In this document: one piece after another, positions 8,930-17,026 of the stretch
Numbering within the stretch: position 1 is the first letter of the stretch
Layout of the letters: the number at the start of each line of letters is the position of its first letter
NCBI RefSeq assembly: GCF_026240945.1
Contig: NZ_JAPFPY010000032.1
Location: 1 to 64,000, forward strand
DNA length: 64,000 nt
Direction of reading: 5' to 3'
Origin: Mycolicibacterium sp. J2
GTDB lineage: Bacteria > Actinomycetota > Actinomycetes > Mycobacteriales > Mycobacteriaceae
The notes under the pieces: model-generated
The model's database searches: none
The model's input: the letters and a program-made list of their open reading frames with translations, nothing else
Told to the model about the DNA's origin: nothing
Translations under genes and position numbers: made by a program

Positions 8930-9011
8930 TAGGCCACCTCCTGGTATCGATTATCGCCGCGGGTGTGGTGTCGCTGGGTCACCAATTTCGGTGCGCGCGA
9001 TCGGGCGGCCG

Positions 9012-9060
9012 GACGAAAAAAGGGGCCCGCCTGGCGGGTGGCCAGACGGACCCCTTGTCG
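9012..9060 (-). terminator. Intrinsic terminator of gene 9067-9429
   Basis: On the minus strand GGGGTCCGTCTGG pairs with CCAGGCGGGCCCC across an ACCCG loop, followed by six T. A classical Rho-independent terminator just after the stop codon. Confidence 0.88.
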
Positions 9061-9066
9061 GAGGAG

Positions 9067-9429
9067 TTAGGTATCGCTCGGTGGTGGGTCGCTGTCGAGG
9101 CCGAGGCCGGCGGCGTTGATGCGGGCTTGGATGGCATCGAGGCTGATCCAGCGGTCGAGGCCGTTGTTTTCGCTGTGGAGCAGTGCCCAGTCTTCCCATC
9201 CCTCGATTGCGGCGTCGACGTCGTCCTCGTTGACGTTGGGCCGGCTGATGGGGATCTCGTGGAAGTTGTCGGGTCGGTCGGCATCGGCGATGGCGGCGAC
9301 GAGTTGACCGGTGCCGTCGAAGGTTCGGGGGTCACCTGGTGGGGCGAAGTTCATCCGGAATCGCAGTTGGCGCGGCTTACCCGCGCTGTCAACGAACTGC
9401 CAGGCCAGCGCGTAGTCCTTATCGACCAT
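9067..9429 (-). CDS. Small protein, paralogue of 8609-8929
   Basis: A 120-residue protein starting at the ATG at 9429, with AGGATC upstream. Its conserved segment D.DAAIEGWEDW...ISLDAIQARINAAGL is shared with the next gene downstream. The N-terminal half (LAWQFVDSAGKPRQLRFRMNF) is strand-rich. No family recognised. A strong terminator follows. Confidence 0.7.
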   Translation of the reverse strand: MVDKDYALAWQFVDSAGKPRQLRFRMNFAPPGDPRTFDGTGQLVAAIADADRPDNFHEIPISRPNVNEDDVDAAIEGWEDWALLHSENNGLDRWISLDAIQARINAAGLGLDSDPPPSDT

Positions 9430-9512
9430 GGGGGTGATCCTTTCTGTGTGGTGAGGGTAGAGGCCGGGCCACCTGAGTGCGGTGGCCCGGCCAGAGTTGC
9501 TGTAGTGGACGG

Positions 9513-9764
9513 CTATTGGACGGGTGCGGTGGCGGCGATGATGGCTTCGGCGTCGGCGAGGTAGTACTCGGCGTACTCGCGTTCGCTGCGCGGGCTAGAG
9601 GGCTCCAGGAGGACGGTGACGGCGTTGTCGCGGGCTGAGAGCGCGTACTGGCGGCGTCGGTGGGTGTCGTCGGCGTTGACGGCGCTGTGGATGTCGGCTC
9701 GGGCCATGGCCAGGCTGTGGGCGGTGCTGAGGGCGACGGCTTCGGCGGCGAGGATGGCGGTCAT
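9513..9764 (-). CDS. Small hypothetical protein with structured leader 4
   Basis: An 83-residue, mostly helical, Ala-rich protein (MTAILAAEAVALSTAHSLAM...). The ATG at 9764 has GGAG at good spacing. The frame is open upstream into the leader, which is excluded because that sequence is shared at DNA level with other genes. No known family. Its leader is the one almost identical to copy 1. Confidence 0.65.
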   Translation of the reverse strand: MTAILAAEAVALSTAHSLAMARADIHSAVNADDTHRRRQYALSARDNAVTVLLEPSSPRSEREYAEYYLADAEAIIAATAPVQ

Positions 9765-10000
9765 GGTTGTTCTCCGTTCGTGAAGGTGTTGTGTGCGCCG
9801 GTTAGCGCTGGGGTGCGGGGGAATCGGTTGAGGGTGGGCCGTCAACCCCGAAGAGTCCGGTGGTGGTGCCGGCGGATGTGTGGCCCGCGAGCGGCAGCGA
9901 GCTGATAGGGCCGCACATGTCCTCCGCCGCCGGCACCGGCGCCGGGCGTGGGTTGACGGGTCGGGCCCCCGGCCGATTACGCTGCGACCCCTGCTAACGG
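9762..10000 (-). repeat. Structured leader repeat, copy 4
   Basis: Matches 5186-5424 over about 239 bases with one difference. Outer stem CCGTCAACCC (9839-9848) with GGGTTGACGG (9950-9959). Upstream on the minus strand (10001-10070), a CTTTAAGCCG segment and a perfect hairpin (GCGCGCC..GGCGCGC) also recur in the other copies and may be the promoter and the end of the preceding unit. Confidence 0.85.
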
Positions 10001-10169
10001 CTTAAAGGTGAGGGGCTACGGACGGTGGTCGCCGCCAGGCGGCCAGGCGCGCCGCAGGCGCGCGATCTCCGACTGCAGCGCGTGGGATGGGGCCGCCACT
10101 GGGTGGCCGAGTCGCAGTGAGGTGCTGAGGGCACCGCGCGGACCGAGCCGCGGCGGTCATACTGGGCTG

Positions 10170-10313
10170 ATGGAGTCCGAACTGATGCGCTCGCTCGTCG
10201 AGGGCGGCGGGATGGCGGCCGAGCAGTGCCTGACGTGGGTGGTCGACGGCGTCACCGCTGGACCGGGGCCGTGTGTGGACATGGTGTGGCCGGCGACACT
10301 GGTGGAGTTGTGA
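10170..10313 (+). CDS. Possible 47-residue protein
   Basis: A plus-strand frame from the ATG at 10170 (MESELMRSLVEGGGMAAEQC...). CATACT lies 7-8 bases before the ATG, the arrangement of a leaderless mycobacterial transcript, and this is the main support. It is convergent with the protease gene, and its stop lies just before that gene's end. No family recognised, and it could be spurious. Confidence 0.3.
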   Translation: MESELMRSLVEGGGMAAEQCLTWVVDGVTAGPGPCVDMVWPATLVEL

Positions 10314-10317
10314 CTGC

Positions 10318-10983
10318 TTAGGTGAGGATGTCCAGCGCGGCGCGCAGGCTCGCGAAGCGGCCGTAGCGGCGGCTGCTGTCGGCGCTGGACTTTTCGCCCA
10401 GCCAGATTCCGACGATGTGGGCCTGGCCGTCGTCGGTCACCCAGACCGGGCCACCGGAATCGCCGGGGACGCTGGCGGGCATTCCCGTGGTCATGAATTG
10501 ATCGTCGCCGTAGCTGTACGCCACAGTGCCGCAGTGCGTTCCACTGGAGACACCGAGATGACAGACCTCTTGACCGACCTCTACGACTGGTGGCCTGCTG
10601 TCGGACGCGAAACCGATGGCGTCGTTAGAGGTACGGCTGGCGACGTGCGGGCCGAAGTCAATCAGGCCGTAGTCGGGGCCGCCTGACCGGGCCGGGGCAA
10701 CCACAGTGCTGATGAATCGCCCTGTGGCGCCGGTGGTTTCTTCCACGACATGACCGGGCTCGTTGGTTTGGCAGTGGCCGGCGGTGATCGCGTAAGCGTG
10801 ACCGTTGGTGCCGGTGTAGACGTATCCCGTGGTGCAGAACGACTCTGACCCATCGGCGGTGACGTAATCGATACGATCACCGGGGCTGATGGCGGCGGCA
10901 ACCGCCTGGGCAGGGATGGCTGTCGCGACGAGACTCACGCCGAGGGAGACGATCGCGGTAGCAGCAATTGCGGTTCTCGTCAT
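10318..10983 (-). CDS. Secreted chymotrypsin-like serine protease
   Basis: A 221-residue protein with a signal peptide (basic MTRT, hydrophobic to about residue 28, AQA cleavage site). The catalytic triad of an S1-type protease is visible: His in TAGHC (about 70), Asp in DYGLIDF (about 104), Ser in PGDSGGPV (about 176). Cysteines at about 50/71 and 141/151 could form the two usual disulfides. The length fits mature streptogrisin-like enzymes without a long propeptide. The ATG lies 3 bases after the stop of the membrane-protein gene upstream, so the two are translationally coupled. It should act outside the cytoplasm; the substrate is unknown. Confidence 0.9.
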   Translation of the reverse strand: MTRTAIAATAIVSLGVSLVATAIPAQAVAAAISPGDRIDYVTADGSESFCTTGYVYTGTNGHAYAITAGHCQTNEPGHVVEETTGATGRFISTVVAPARSGGPDYGLIDFGPHVASRTSNDAIGFASDSRPPVVEVGQEVCHLGVSSGTHCGTVAYSYGDDQFMTTGMPASVPGDSGGPVWVTDDGQAHIVGIWLGEKSSADSSRRYGRFASLRAALDILT

Positions 10984-10986
10984 GGG

Positions 10987-11328
10987 TTATCGTTGCGCGC
11001 GCGGCGGTAGTTCCCGGACCAGGAGGTCGGTAAAGAAGCCGACCACGCCGAAACCAATGGGCAAGGTAACTGCTATGGCGCAGAAGAGGCCAACGACGGT
11101 CGCGGCGAGCATCCAGTACCCGTGTGCTTGAGATCCCTCGGCCGGAGGCTCATGTCCGAAAAGGCCTGTCCAGTAGGGGATGCTGTGGAGAATTCCCCAC
11201 CGAATCCCTGCGCCGATGAGTCCTACCGGAATGAGGGTGCAGACAGCACCGAGGGCGAAGGCCGTGACGACTCGCAACCAGTATTCAGCGTGGCTGTTGG
11301 CCGGCTGTGACACGTTCTCAGCAGTCAT
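10987..11328 (-). CDS. Small membrane protein upstream of protease
   Basis: A 113-residue protein starting at the ATG at 11328 (GAAGG upstream). Two or three membrane segments are evident (VVTAFALGAVCTLIPVGLIG; WMLAATVVGLFCAIAV; IGFGVVGFF). It ends in a basic RELPPRAQR tail. It is coupled to the secreted protease, so it may anchor or restrain the protease or protect the cell from it; that is inference. No family recognised. Confidence 0.75.
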   Translation of the reverse strand: MTAENVSQPANSHAEYWLRVVTAFALGAVCTLIPVGLIGAGIRWGILHSIPYWTGLFGHEPPAEGSQAHGYWMLAATVVGLFCAIAVTLPIGFGVVGFFTDLLVRELPPRAQR

Positions 11329-11378
11329 GTTGGCACCTTCCTCGGTGTGCGGCGATTCTAGAGAGGGGTTACGACAAG

Positions 11379-11552
11379 TCAGGCGACCCGAACGTGCCGT
11401 TCGGCTCTGCGTTGGGCTCGGCTGTTCAGTGTTTCGATCCATGCGGCGGCCAGGAGTGCCGAATGCCCGTGGTGGTGGGTGCGGCCTGCAGCGGCGGCGC
11501 CCGCGCGTTGGTCGACGGCCGCGCAGGCCGTCAGGGTGCGGCGGGCGATCAT
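11379..11552 (-). CDS. Short basic protein overlapping DnaB-N gene
   Basis: A 57-residue basic protein (MIARRTLTACAAVDQRAGA...). Its ATG overlaps the stop of the upstream gene in an ATGA arrangement, the main reason to accept it. Rich in Arg, Ala and His; no family recognised. Confidence 0.5.
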   Translation of the reverse strand: MIARRTLTACAAVDQRAGAAAAGRTHHHGHSALLAAAWIETLNSRAQRRAERHVRVA

Positions 11553-12163
11553 CGGGCACCGCCGGCGGAAAGCTTGGCGGCGGCTTCTCCGCGGCGCCAC
11601 AGGTCAGCAAGTTCCTCGCGGATCAGGCCGAATTGGTCGGTCAGCTCGCGACGGTCGATGTCGGTTTCGGCGAGCTGCTGCATGCGTTGGCCGAGCACGC
11701 CGAACGCGCGGCGGTACGCGTCGTCGAGGACCTGGCGGGCGAGGCTGCTGGCCAGGGCTGCGCTGATGTTCTGGGTGTAAGCGTCGACCAGATACAGCGC
11801 GAGCTGCTTGAATCGCTTCTCGGTGGGCGGCTGATCAGGGCACAGTGCATCACGTGCGGAATGGCGCTTGCCGGCGGCCAGGACGCTGACCGGATCGGGC
11901 TTGTCTCCGTCGTCGACCAGGCGGCGGATCAGCTCGTAGGCCCAGCGGGCGACGGGCTTGGCGATCGCGGTGTCGGGCACGAGATCGAGCAGCGGCTGTG
12001 CTTCATCAACGGTGAGGTAGAGCAGCGCGCCGATGAATTGGTGTTCTGGCTGCCATTGCTGCACAACGCTTTCGGCGAGGAAGGTGTCGGCTTGCTCGGG
12101 GGTCTCGGCCAGCGAGTCAGAGGGGGAGACCAGGTGCAGGGTGTGGCGAAGTGCGGCGGTCAT
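11549..12163 (-). CDS. DnaB N-terminal-domain-like protein
   Basis: A 204-residue protein. Residues of about 20-110 (EHQFIGALLYLTVDEAQPLL..., RWAYELIRRLVDDGDKPDPV) follow the pattern of the helical N-terminal domain of the replicative helicase DnaB, while the ATPase domain is absent. The C-terminal part is a charged helix. Stand-alone DnaB-N proteins occur on actinobacterial plasmids and may contact the replication machinery. The start at 12163 overlaps the stop of the upstream gene (ATGA), and the next gene overlaps its own stop, so three genes are co-translated. Confidence 0.75.
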   Translation of the reverse strand: MTAALRHTLHLVSPSDSLAETPEQADTFLAESVVQQWQPEHQFIGALLYLTVDEAQPLLDLVPDTAIAKPVARWAYELIRRLVDDGDKPDPVSVLAAGKRHSARDALCPDQPPTEKRFKQLALYLVDAYTQNISAALASSLARQVLDDAYRRAFGVLGQRMQQLAETDIDRRELTDQFGLIREELADLWRRGEAAAKLSAGGAR

Positions 12164-12453
12164 GATGCGGCAGCTCCCGTCAGGCTGTTCGTGGTTGGGG
12201 CGACGGGTGTGGTCGCGGTGATCGTGGCGGTTCCCACGCATCGGGGTTGGTGGCCGGCGGGAGGGTCGAGCCGCAGCAGGGTGATGACGGTCAGATCCGT
12301 TGCGCTGTTCGCCCGGTCGCTGGTGCGGTCATCGCCGAGCAGATAGATGTCAGTCTCGATCGCGTAGTCGAGCAGCGCCCGGTGGGCCTGTTCGGGTTCG
12401 GTGTGGCACGTGGTGTGCACACCCTCGTGGGTGGCGATCGTGAGCTGATACAT
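12160..12453 (-). CDS. Hypothetical protein, 97 residues
   Basis: Starts at the ATG at 12453 with GGGAAG upstream and overlaps the DnaB-N-like gene by four bases. The first half (MYQLTIATHEGVHTTCHTEPEQAHRALLDYAIETDIYLLGD) looks like a small alpha/beta fold; the tail is Thr/Ala-rich. No family recognised. Confidence 0.7.
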   Translation of the reverse strand: MYQLTIATHEGVHTTCHTEPEQAHRALLDYAIETDIYLLGDDRTSDRANSATDLTVITLLRLDPPAGHQPRCVGTATITATTPVAPTTNSLTGAAAS

Positions 12454-12478
12454 GGCGGCTTCCCGGCGTTAGTGGCGG

Positions 12479-12721
12479 TCAGGCAGCGGACAGGCTTTTG
12501 AGGGCCTTGAGTCGGTCGGGACGGAATCCGGCGAAGTGCTCGTTGGGCCCGGCGTACACCACGGGCGCCTGCAGGTAGCCCAGCGACATGACGTAATCGC
12601 GAGCCTCGTCGTCGACCGTCAAATCGATCTTGTCGTACGAGATGCCTTCTTTGTCGAGCATTTTGAATACCGCGTTGCACTGCACGCAGGCGGGTTTGGT
12701 GTAGACGGTAATGGTGCTCAT
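12479..12721 (-). CDS. nrdH: Glutaredoxin-like protein NrdH
   Basis: An 80-residue thioredoxin-fold protein with an N-terminal strand (ITVYTKPACVQC), the CVQC redox pair at residues 12-15, and the typical C-terminal GF.P..L..L. In actinobacteria NrdH carries electrons to class Ib ribonucleotide reductase (NrdEF). The start follows a strong AAGGAG. No nrdI, nrdE or nrdF lies nearby, so this copy is an accessory redoxin, probably supporting dNTP supply or reduction in replication-linked metabolism of the element. Confidence 0.92.
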   Translation of the reverse strand: MSTITVYTKPACVQCNAVFKMLDKEGISYDKIDLTVDDEARDYVMSLGYLQAPVVYAGPNEHFAGFRPDRLKALKSLSAA

Positions 12722-13177
12722 GATCGGCTCCTTTTCAGTGGTGATGATATGTCCATTCTATATTCGATTTTCGTCCATAGCAACGCCTCTGGAAAAGAAT
12801 TCAGACCGATTTCGGCGCGTTTTGTACCGGTTTTTACCGATGTCGTGCTACGTGCATCGCTGCAGCTTGAAGCACCATCACAAGCCCCTTACGACGCGGC
12901 CAAATCGGTCTGCTGGTGTCATTCTGCTGACCATTTTTTTGGCGCTTCTCGACGCATTATCAGCGACCGGAAAAGGGCCGGAGTGCATAGGTTCGGGCGA
13001 AAAGTTTCCTTTCCGCATTAGCGCGCTCTAATAACATTCCGTGGAAACTTTTCGAGCCGTTTACGGCGGTCCCGCGGCCTTGCGCGGAGGTTCTTTCCGG
13101 TCAATGCTGGAATGTGCGAGAAGCTCACATCAGTACCTTCCGTCGTGGTGGTGGTGAGAGCGTTCGTGGGCGTGCTG
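12722..13177. other. A/T-richer intergenic region upstream of nrdH
   Basis: About 455 bases with clearly lower GC than the neighbours and several A/T runs (for example TTTTTTTGG at about 12935). On the minus strand ATATAGAAT and CATATC lie 30-60 bases before nrdH and are candidate -10 elements. No credible gene. It could hold an origin-proximal or regulatory region. Confidence 0.5.
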
Positions 13178-13714
13178 TCAGGCGACCAGGGTGGGCACTG
13201 CACCGGTGGCTCGCGCGTAGAGCGCTTCGAATCCGGGCCGCTGCTTGTCAGCGACGGCGGCGCTGGGTGCGACGACGTAGAAGTGCTCGGCCCACGGTGC
13301 GGCCGTACCCCGCCGGTGTCTCCATGCCCGGGTGATGCCATCTGGTGTGGTCTCGACCGCAGCGGGGAGTTGCCTCAGCGCGGCGTGCAGCGCGGCAGCG
13401 GATCCGGTGTCGAGTCGGCGGACGCTGCGTGCGATGGCCGGGGTGGTGGCCCGGCGCTCGGTGGCCACGCGGCGCACCTCGTAGAGTCCGTGCTGCTGCA
13501 CTGCGAGGTGCTTGGCGAAGCGCTCCAGGACCTCGGTGAGTCCCGCGTCGGTGACGAGGTCGATCAGACGCCCTTGCGCGAGCAGGCTCTGGCGGGGATT
13601 CAAGCAGGCGGCGATGCGTTCGAGGTAAAGCGCGTGGACTCCGGCGTCTGGGTCGCGGCGGTAGCGTTCGAGCGCGTCGGCACGACCAGCCTTGCTGGAG
13701 AACTGGAACGGGCA
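13178..13714 (-). pseudogene. 3' part of split PAPS-reductase-like gene
   Basis: An open frame with no start codon, reading from the element junction as CPFQFSSKAGRADALERYRR and continuing to a stop at 13178. It continues exactly the frame and sense of the 5' fragment at 37.5-38.2 kb, which stops being homologous at ACSYC; joining them gives ACSYC-PFQFSSKAGRADAL. The intact gene would encode about 400 residues with an N-terminal PP-loop ATP-binding fold. A 23.8-kb element now separates the halves, so this part is probably not translated. Confidence 0.85.
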
Positions 13715-13716
13715 AG

Positions 13717-13734
13717 TTATTGCGAATTACGCCT
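13717..13734 (+). repeat. Left terminal inverted repeat of element
   Basis: TTATTGCGAATTACGCCT. It matches the right end except for a few positions and a 2-base gap. Confidence 0.7.
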
Positions 13735-13740
13735 GACCGC

Positions 13741-14178
13741 TCACCGCGATGGCTGTCGCAACGGTCAACGGAGGCTGTTTGAGCGCCGATGCGGGCGCAC
13801 CGTGCCCCACTCTGTCTCCGGCTTTGCGCACGACTCGTGCAGGTTTATACAAACCGCCGCCCAGATCTTAGCAGTCCACCATCCTCCATGCGGCGGCAGG
13901 ATGGAATTCGTGGCGCGTGCGTCGATCGCTAGGTCGCAGCCCAGGATGGCATCACCACGCTTCGCGAAGACGACTACTTCCACAATCGCCAAGCGTCCGA
14001 CTGAACGACACAAGCCATCTCGTCGAGTAGCGGCGCTCTCAGCGTCGCACCAAGAGAGACAAGATGTGAGCGGTCCCAAATCTCTAGAATCGAGACAGTG
14101 GTCCACACACAGTGCACGTATTCTGGGGTCTGCGCTGTTCCGGAGCGGCCACAGCCCACTGACGTGCGAATTGCGCGA
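13741..14178. other. Left end of element, no clear gene
   Basis: About 440 bases inside the left end of the inserted element. Frames of 90-113 residues exist on the minus strand but have no ribosome binding site, domain or consistent codon pattern, so none is called. The region probably contains recombinase binding sites or decayed sequence. Confidence 0.5.
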
Positions 14179-14418
14179 TTAGCCCTGATCTCGTGTTTGC
14201 CGGATCGCCTTAATGAGGCGATAGCCGCCGAGGCCGTTATAGACCCCAAGCATGACTAAGAAGAACACCACCAGCCAAATTTCGGGCTTGTCAGCTTCTC
14301 CGAAATCGATGATGACCGCGACTGCCGCAGCGACGAAAACGAGCAGGACCGCGGTGTCGTTCCACAGTCGCAGCGGCCGGGCCGCGGGGTGTGCCATCCT
14401 CGACCGGGGGCGGCCCAT
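14179..14418 (-). CDS. Small two-segment membrane protein
   Basis: A 79-residue protein with two membrane helices (TAVLLVFVAAAVAVIIDFG; IWLVVFFLVMLGVYNGLGG) and a basic C-terminus. An internal Met eight residues in is an alternative start. Member of no recognised family. It is the first cargo gene at the left end of the inserted element. Confidence 0.6.
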   Translation of the reverse strand: MGRPRSRMAHPAARPLRLWNDTAVLLVFVAAAVAVIIDFGEADKPEIWLVVFFLVMLGVYNGLGGYRLIKAIRQTRDQG

Positions 14419-14530
14419 TCACCGCTGCGCCCGACCCAGCCATGTGTTCACCGCACCTGAGATCTTGGCGATACACATGACCAGATTCGACACCTGTGGC
14501 GGCGAGCTGCGCGCTGGCGATGTTGCTGGC

Positions 14531-14929
14531 TTAGCCATGGCTCCCGGGGCCGTCACCGTCGTTGGAGTCGCCGCGCTGCTCGGTGTAGTTCTGGTGATTG
14601 GGCTCATCCTGACCCCCGCCAGCATCACTGGACTCGTCTGACTCCGCGCGGTCGCCGCGCTGTTCTCCTTGGCTGTGGCTGTAGCCCTCGCCGCGGTGGC
14701 CGTCGTGCTCATCGCCACCTTCGGAACCCAGGACGTATCCCGCTACGAAGATCGAGCCGACGATGAACACCGCGGCGGCAGCGGCAACCAGGATCGTTGC
14801 GATCTGTCCAAGTCGACCGCGCGGCCGAACCCTGTCCCACCGAGAGGTCGGTTCACTTGAGGGGGTGTCCGTCGGTGGTGGCGCGGGCGAGGTGTCGTCT
14901 GGGGCTGGTTCTTTCGGGTGTTCGGTCAT
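14531..14929 (-). CDS. Single-pass membrane protein with acidic tail
   Basis: A 132-residue protein. An ATG 9 bases upstream is too close to the AAGGGG ribosome binding site, so the ATG at 14929 is chosen. A Pro/Thr-rich N-terminus, one membrane helix (IATILVAAAAAVFIVGSIFV) and a long hydrophilic tail rich in Gly, Asp, Glu, His and Ser (GGDEHDGHRGEGYSHSQGEQ). The tail could bind divalent metals; that is inference. It lies downstream of the first COG4705 gene, probably in one transcript. Confidence 0.7.
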   Translation of the reverse strand: MTEHPKEPAPDDTSPAPPPTDTPSSEPTSRWDRVRPRGRLGQIATILVAAAAAVFIVGSIFVAGYVLGSEGGDEHDGHRGEGYSHSQGEQRGDRAESDESSDAGGGQDEPNHQNYTEQRGDSNDGDGPGSHG

Positions 14930-14962
14930 CGCTGCCATTCCCCTTCTTTGTGGTGGTGCGAG

Positions 14963-16198
14963 CTATTTGAGCGCGGCCTGCAGGTCGTTGAGAGCCTGCG
15001 TCTCGGTTGCGGGAACGGGGTTCGCGTCGCGGATCGCGGTGAGCACGGCGTCGATGCGCCCGTCGAGGGCAGTCCAGGTGTCACCGTCGATGGCCTGAAG
15101 CTTTGGTTGGGCGTCGTCCCAAGCGGTTTCGAGACTCTTGGCCCCGGCCAGTGCCCCCGGCTGATCACCGTTGTTCACGGCGGTGAGCATGTCCTGGGTC
15201 AGGGTGCGGAAGGTCGCGATGTCGGCGGCCGGGAACTTTGCGGCTGCTTGGCCGGGGGCGATGGCCGTGATCGCGGCCGGGCCTTCGGCCCCGGGAGGAG
15301 CTCCATGCGGCTGCGCGTGCGCCCAGGTGAGCAACGCGCCGGCGGCGACGGCTATGACGGCGAAGTAGCCGAGCATGACCTTCTCGCGCCCGGGATTTTC
15401 CGCGCGCGGCGGTTCGCTCTTCTCGATGACGTCGGCGCGGGTCACGGTCAAATAGACGACCGTGGCCAGGATCGCGGCCAGGAAGATCACACTGGTGATG
15501 GCGACGCCCAGGCCCAGACCCTGCTGGTCCTTCGGGAAGCCGAGCCAGTCGCCGAGGTTGGCTCCCAGGGGCCGGGTCAAGATGTAGGCGAGCCAGAACG
15601 ACAGGACGGCGTTGGCGCCCATCCTCCACCCTGCGAAGATCGCCACGATCAGACCGGCGGGCAGCAGCACCGAAATGCCGGGGCCCCAACCGGTCAGCTC
15701 CAGGGTCCAGTCACCGACGGCGGTGCCGAGGGCGAAGGTGACCAGGATGGCGAGCCAGTAGAACAACTCCCGAGGCATCGTGACGATGCTGTGGATCGAC
15801 AGCGTCCGCTCGCGGAGGAACCAGACGCCGAACACCACGGCGAGGATCGCGGAGAAGACTGCGGTGCTGGTGGCGAGCGGCACGCCCAGGGTGTCGGTGA
15901 GGATGTCGGTGTACAGCGTCCCGGTCACGCTGAGCACCACGACCGTGAGCCAGTAGACGAACGGCCGGTAGCGCTGTAGGGCCAACTGGCACGTCAGCAC
16001 TGCGGCCAGCACCACGGTGAAGATCGCTGCTGTCCACATCAGGCCGACGCCGAGCGTCATGTTGACCCAGTCGGCGAAACTCTCGCCCACGGTCGTGCAC
16101 AGAATCTTGATGACCCAGAACCACACCGTGATCTCGGGCACCTTGCTCAGCATCGTGCGCGGGGATCTGACCGCCGCCGATCTCGTCGTCTCGCTCAT
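14963..16198 (-). CDS. COG4705-type multi-pass membrane protein with C-terminal domain
   Basis: A 411-residue protein with about 8-9 membrane helices. The repeat-like motifs KVPEITVWFWVIKILCTTVG and LTRPLGANLGDWLG mark the COG4705 membrane family, whose function is unknown. A final TM helix is followed by about 100 soluble residues. A paralogue without that tail lies at 26063-26977. A CTCAGCG..TTCAGCG direct repeat sits 24-41 bases upstream of the start, so it is a likely target of the element's own response regulator. The ATG at 16198 is chosen because homology begins there. Confidence 0.82.
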   Translation of the reverse strand: MSETTRSAAVRSPRTMLSKVPEITVWFWVIKILCTTVGESFADWVNMTLGVGLMWTAAIFTVVLAAVLTCQLALQRYRPFVYWLTVVVLSVTGTLYTDILTDTLGVPLATSTAVFSAILAVVFGVWFLRERTLSIHSIVTMPRELFYWLAILVTFALGTAVGDWTLELTGWGPGISVLLPAGLIVAIFAGWRMGANAVLSFWLAYILTRPLGANLGDWLGFPKDQQGLGLGVAITSVIFLAAILATVVYLTVTRADVIEKSEPPRAENPGREKVMLGYFAVIAVAAGALLTWAHAQPHGAPPGAEGPAAITAIAPGQAAAKFPAADIATFRTLTQDMLTAVNNGDQPGALAGAKSLETAWDDAQPKLQAIDGDTWTALDGRIDAVLTAIRDANPVPATETQALNDLQAALK

Positions 16199-16221
16199 GC
16201 CGGCGGAACCTACGGGGGGTT

Positions 16222-16239
16222 CGCTGAAGAACCGCTGAG
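16222..16239 (-). promoter_or_regulatory. Putative response-regulator box 1
   Basis: CTCAGCGGTTCTTCAGCG on the minus strand, identical to box 3 at 21773-21790. Direct repeat of (C/T)TCAGCG with an 11-base period, upstream of the COG4705 gene. Spacing fits a dimer of an OmpR-type regulator. Confidence 0.75.
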
Positions 16240-16666
16240 CATCGCGGACACTCGCCTGGATTGTCAGTGCGATCCGACAGGGGGCACGGCGCTCAGACAG
16301 GGGCACAGCGCTGGTAGCCGGCGCGCGGAACTCAAGACGCCGTGACCTCGCGGATGCCTGGAGGACGTGGCCGGATGTTGTTCACGCTGAGAGCGAGATT
16401 GCAACGAGGACCACCACTCTCACGACAATGCGGCGAAATCCGTTGTGCACGTTGCTCATCGACCAACTTCGGTTCACCCACAGCGTGGGTCCAGCTCCCA
16501 CAACCATGGCGTTCGCGTCCATTCTTTGGGAATCGTCGCGCTGGATCGATGGTCCGACAGTTCGGTAAAGCACCGCCCCTCGTCCCTCAGCGAACCTTCA
16601 GCACCGCGCGAGCAGGGTGAGGTCATCAGCTGAGCCGCTGATCGCCAGGAAAGGACACTCGATCCC
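16240..16666. other. Divergent intergenic region
   Basis: About 430 bases between the minus-strand COG4705 gene and the plus-strand small secreted protein. It holds response-regulator box 2 near 16586 and a ribosome binding site AGGAAAGGA at 16647-16655. No convincing gene in either strand. Confidence 0.6.
16586..16603 (+). promoter_or_regulatory. Putative response-regulator box 2
   Basis: CTCAGCGAACCTTCAGCA, the same 11-base-period direct repeat as boxes 1 and 3, about 65-80 bases before the small secreted protein that heads the lipoprotein/ABC block. Confidence 0.7.
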
Positions 16667-16918
16667 ATGATGAACCCCAGACAGAGGCTGATCGCCGCGG
16701 TCGGCACGCTGCTGGCCGCAGCGACGATCGGCGGGGCGGGCATGGCGTTGGCGCACGCGACGCCCAGCCCGGCTCCGCCGCCCCCTCCACCGGCCACCGG
16801 GCAGTGCGACACCCCCGAACCCGGAGACACACCGGACCAGCCGGATGCACCCGACACCGACAACGTTCACGACGGTGACCAGGGCGGCCCCGAGGTACCC
16901 GACGCCCCCTGCGCGTAA
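16667..16918 (+). CDS. Small secreted Pro/Asp-rich protein
   Basis: An 83-residue protein with a signal peptide (RQRLIAAVGTLLAAATIGGAGMALAHA) and a mature part that is a proline run followed by an acidic Asp/Pro tail with two Cys. Start at the ATG at 16667 with AGGAAAGGA upstream. The function is unknown; an acidic exported protein could bind metal or envelope material. It sits behind a response-regulator-like box. Confidence 0.75.
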   Translation: MMNPRQRLIAAVGTLLAAATIGGAGMALAHATPSPAPPPPPPATGQCDTPEPGDTPDQPDAPDTDNVHDGDQGGPEVPDAPCA

Positions 16919-17026
16919 CGACGCACCCGATCACCCCTGGAGTTTCAGCGTCGTGGCGCGGATCTCAGCCGCCCCTGGCGCGTTCCGCGCCGCGAACCCC
17001 CAAGCAGCACGAGCAAGGAGACACAT

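Noticed and set aside
5186..10000. CRISPR array
   Set aside because: Four related units are present but they are long, widely separated and each precedes a different gene; no short spacers or cas genes.
12700..13030. Plus-strand proteins in the A/T-richer region
   Set aside because: Open frames of 100-160 codons exist, but they start inside nrdH or lack start signals, and the residues look random.
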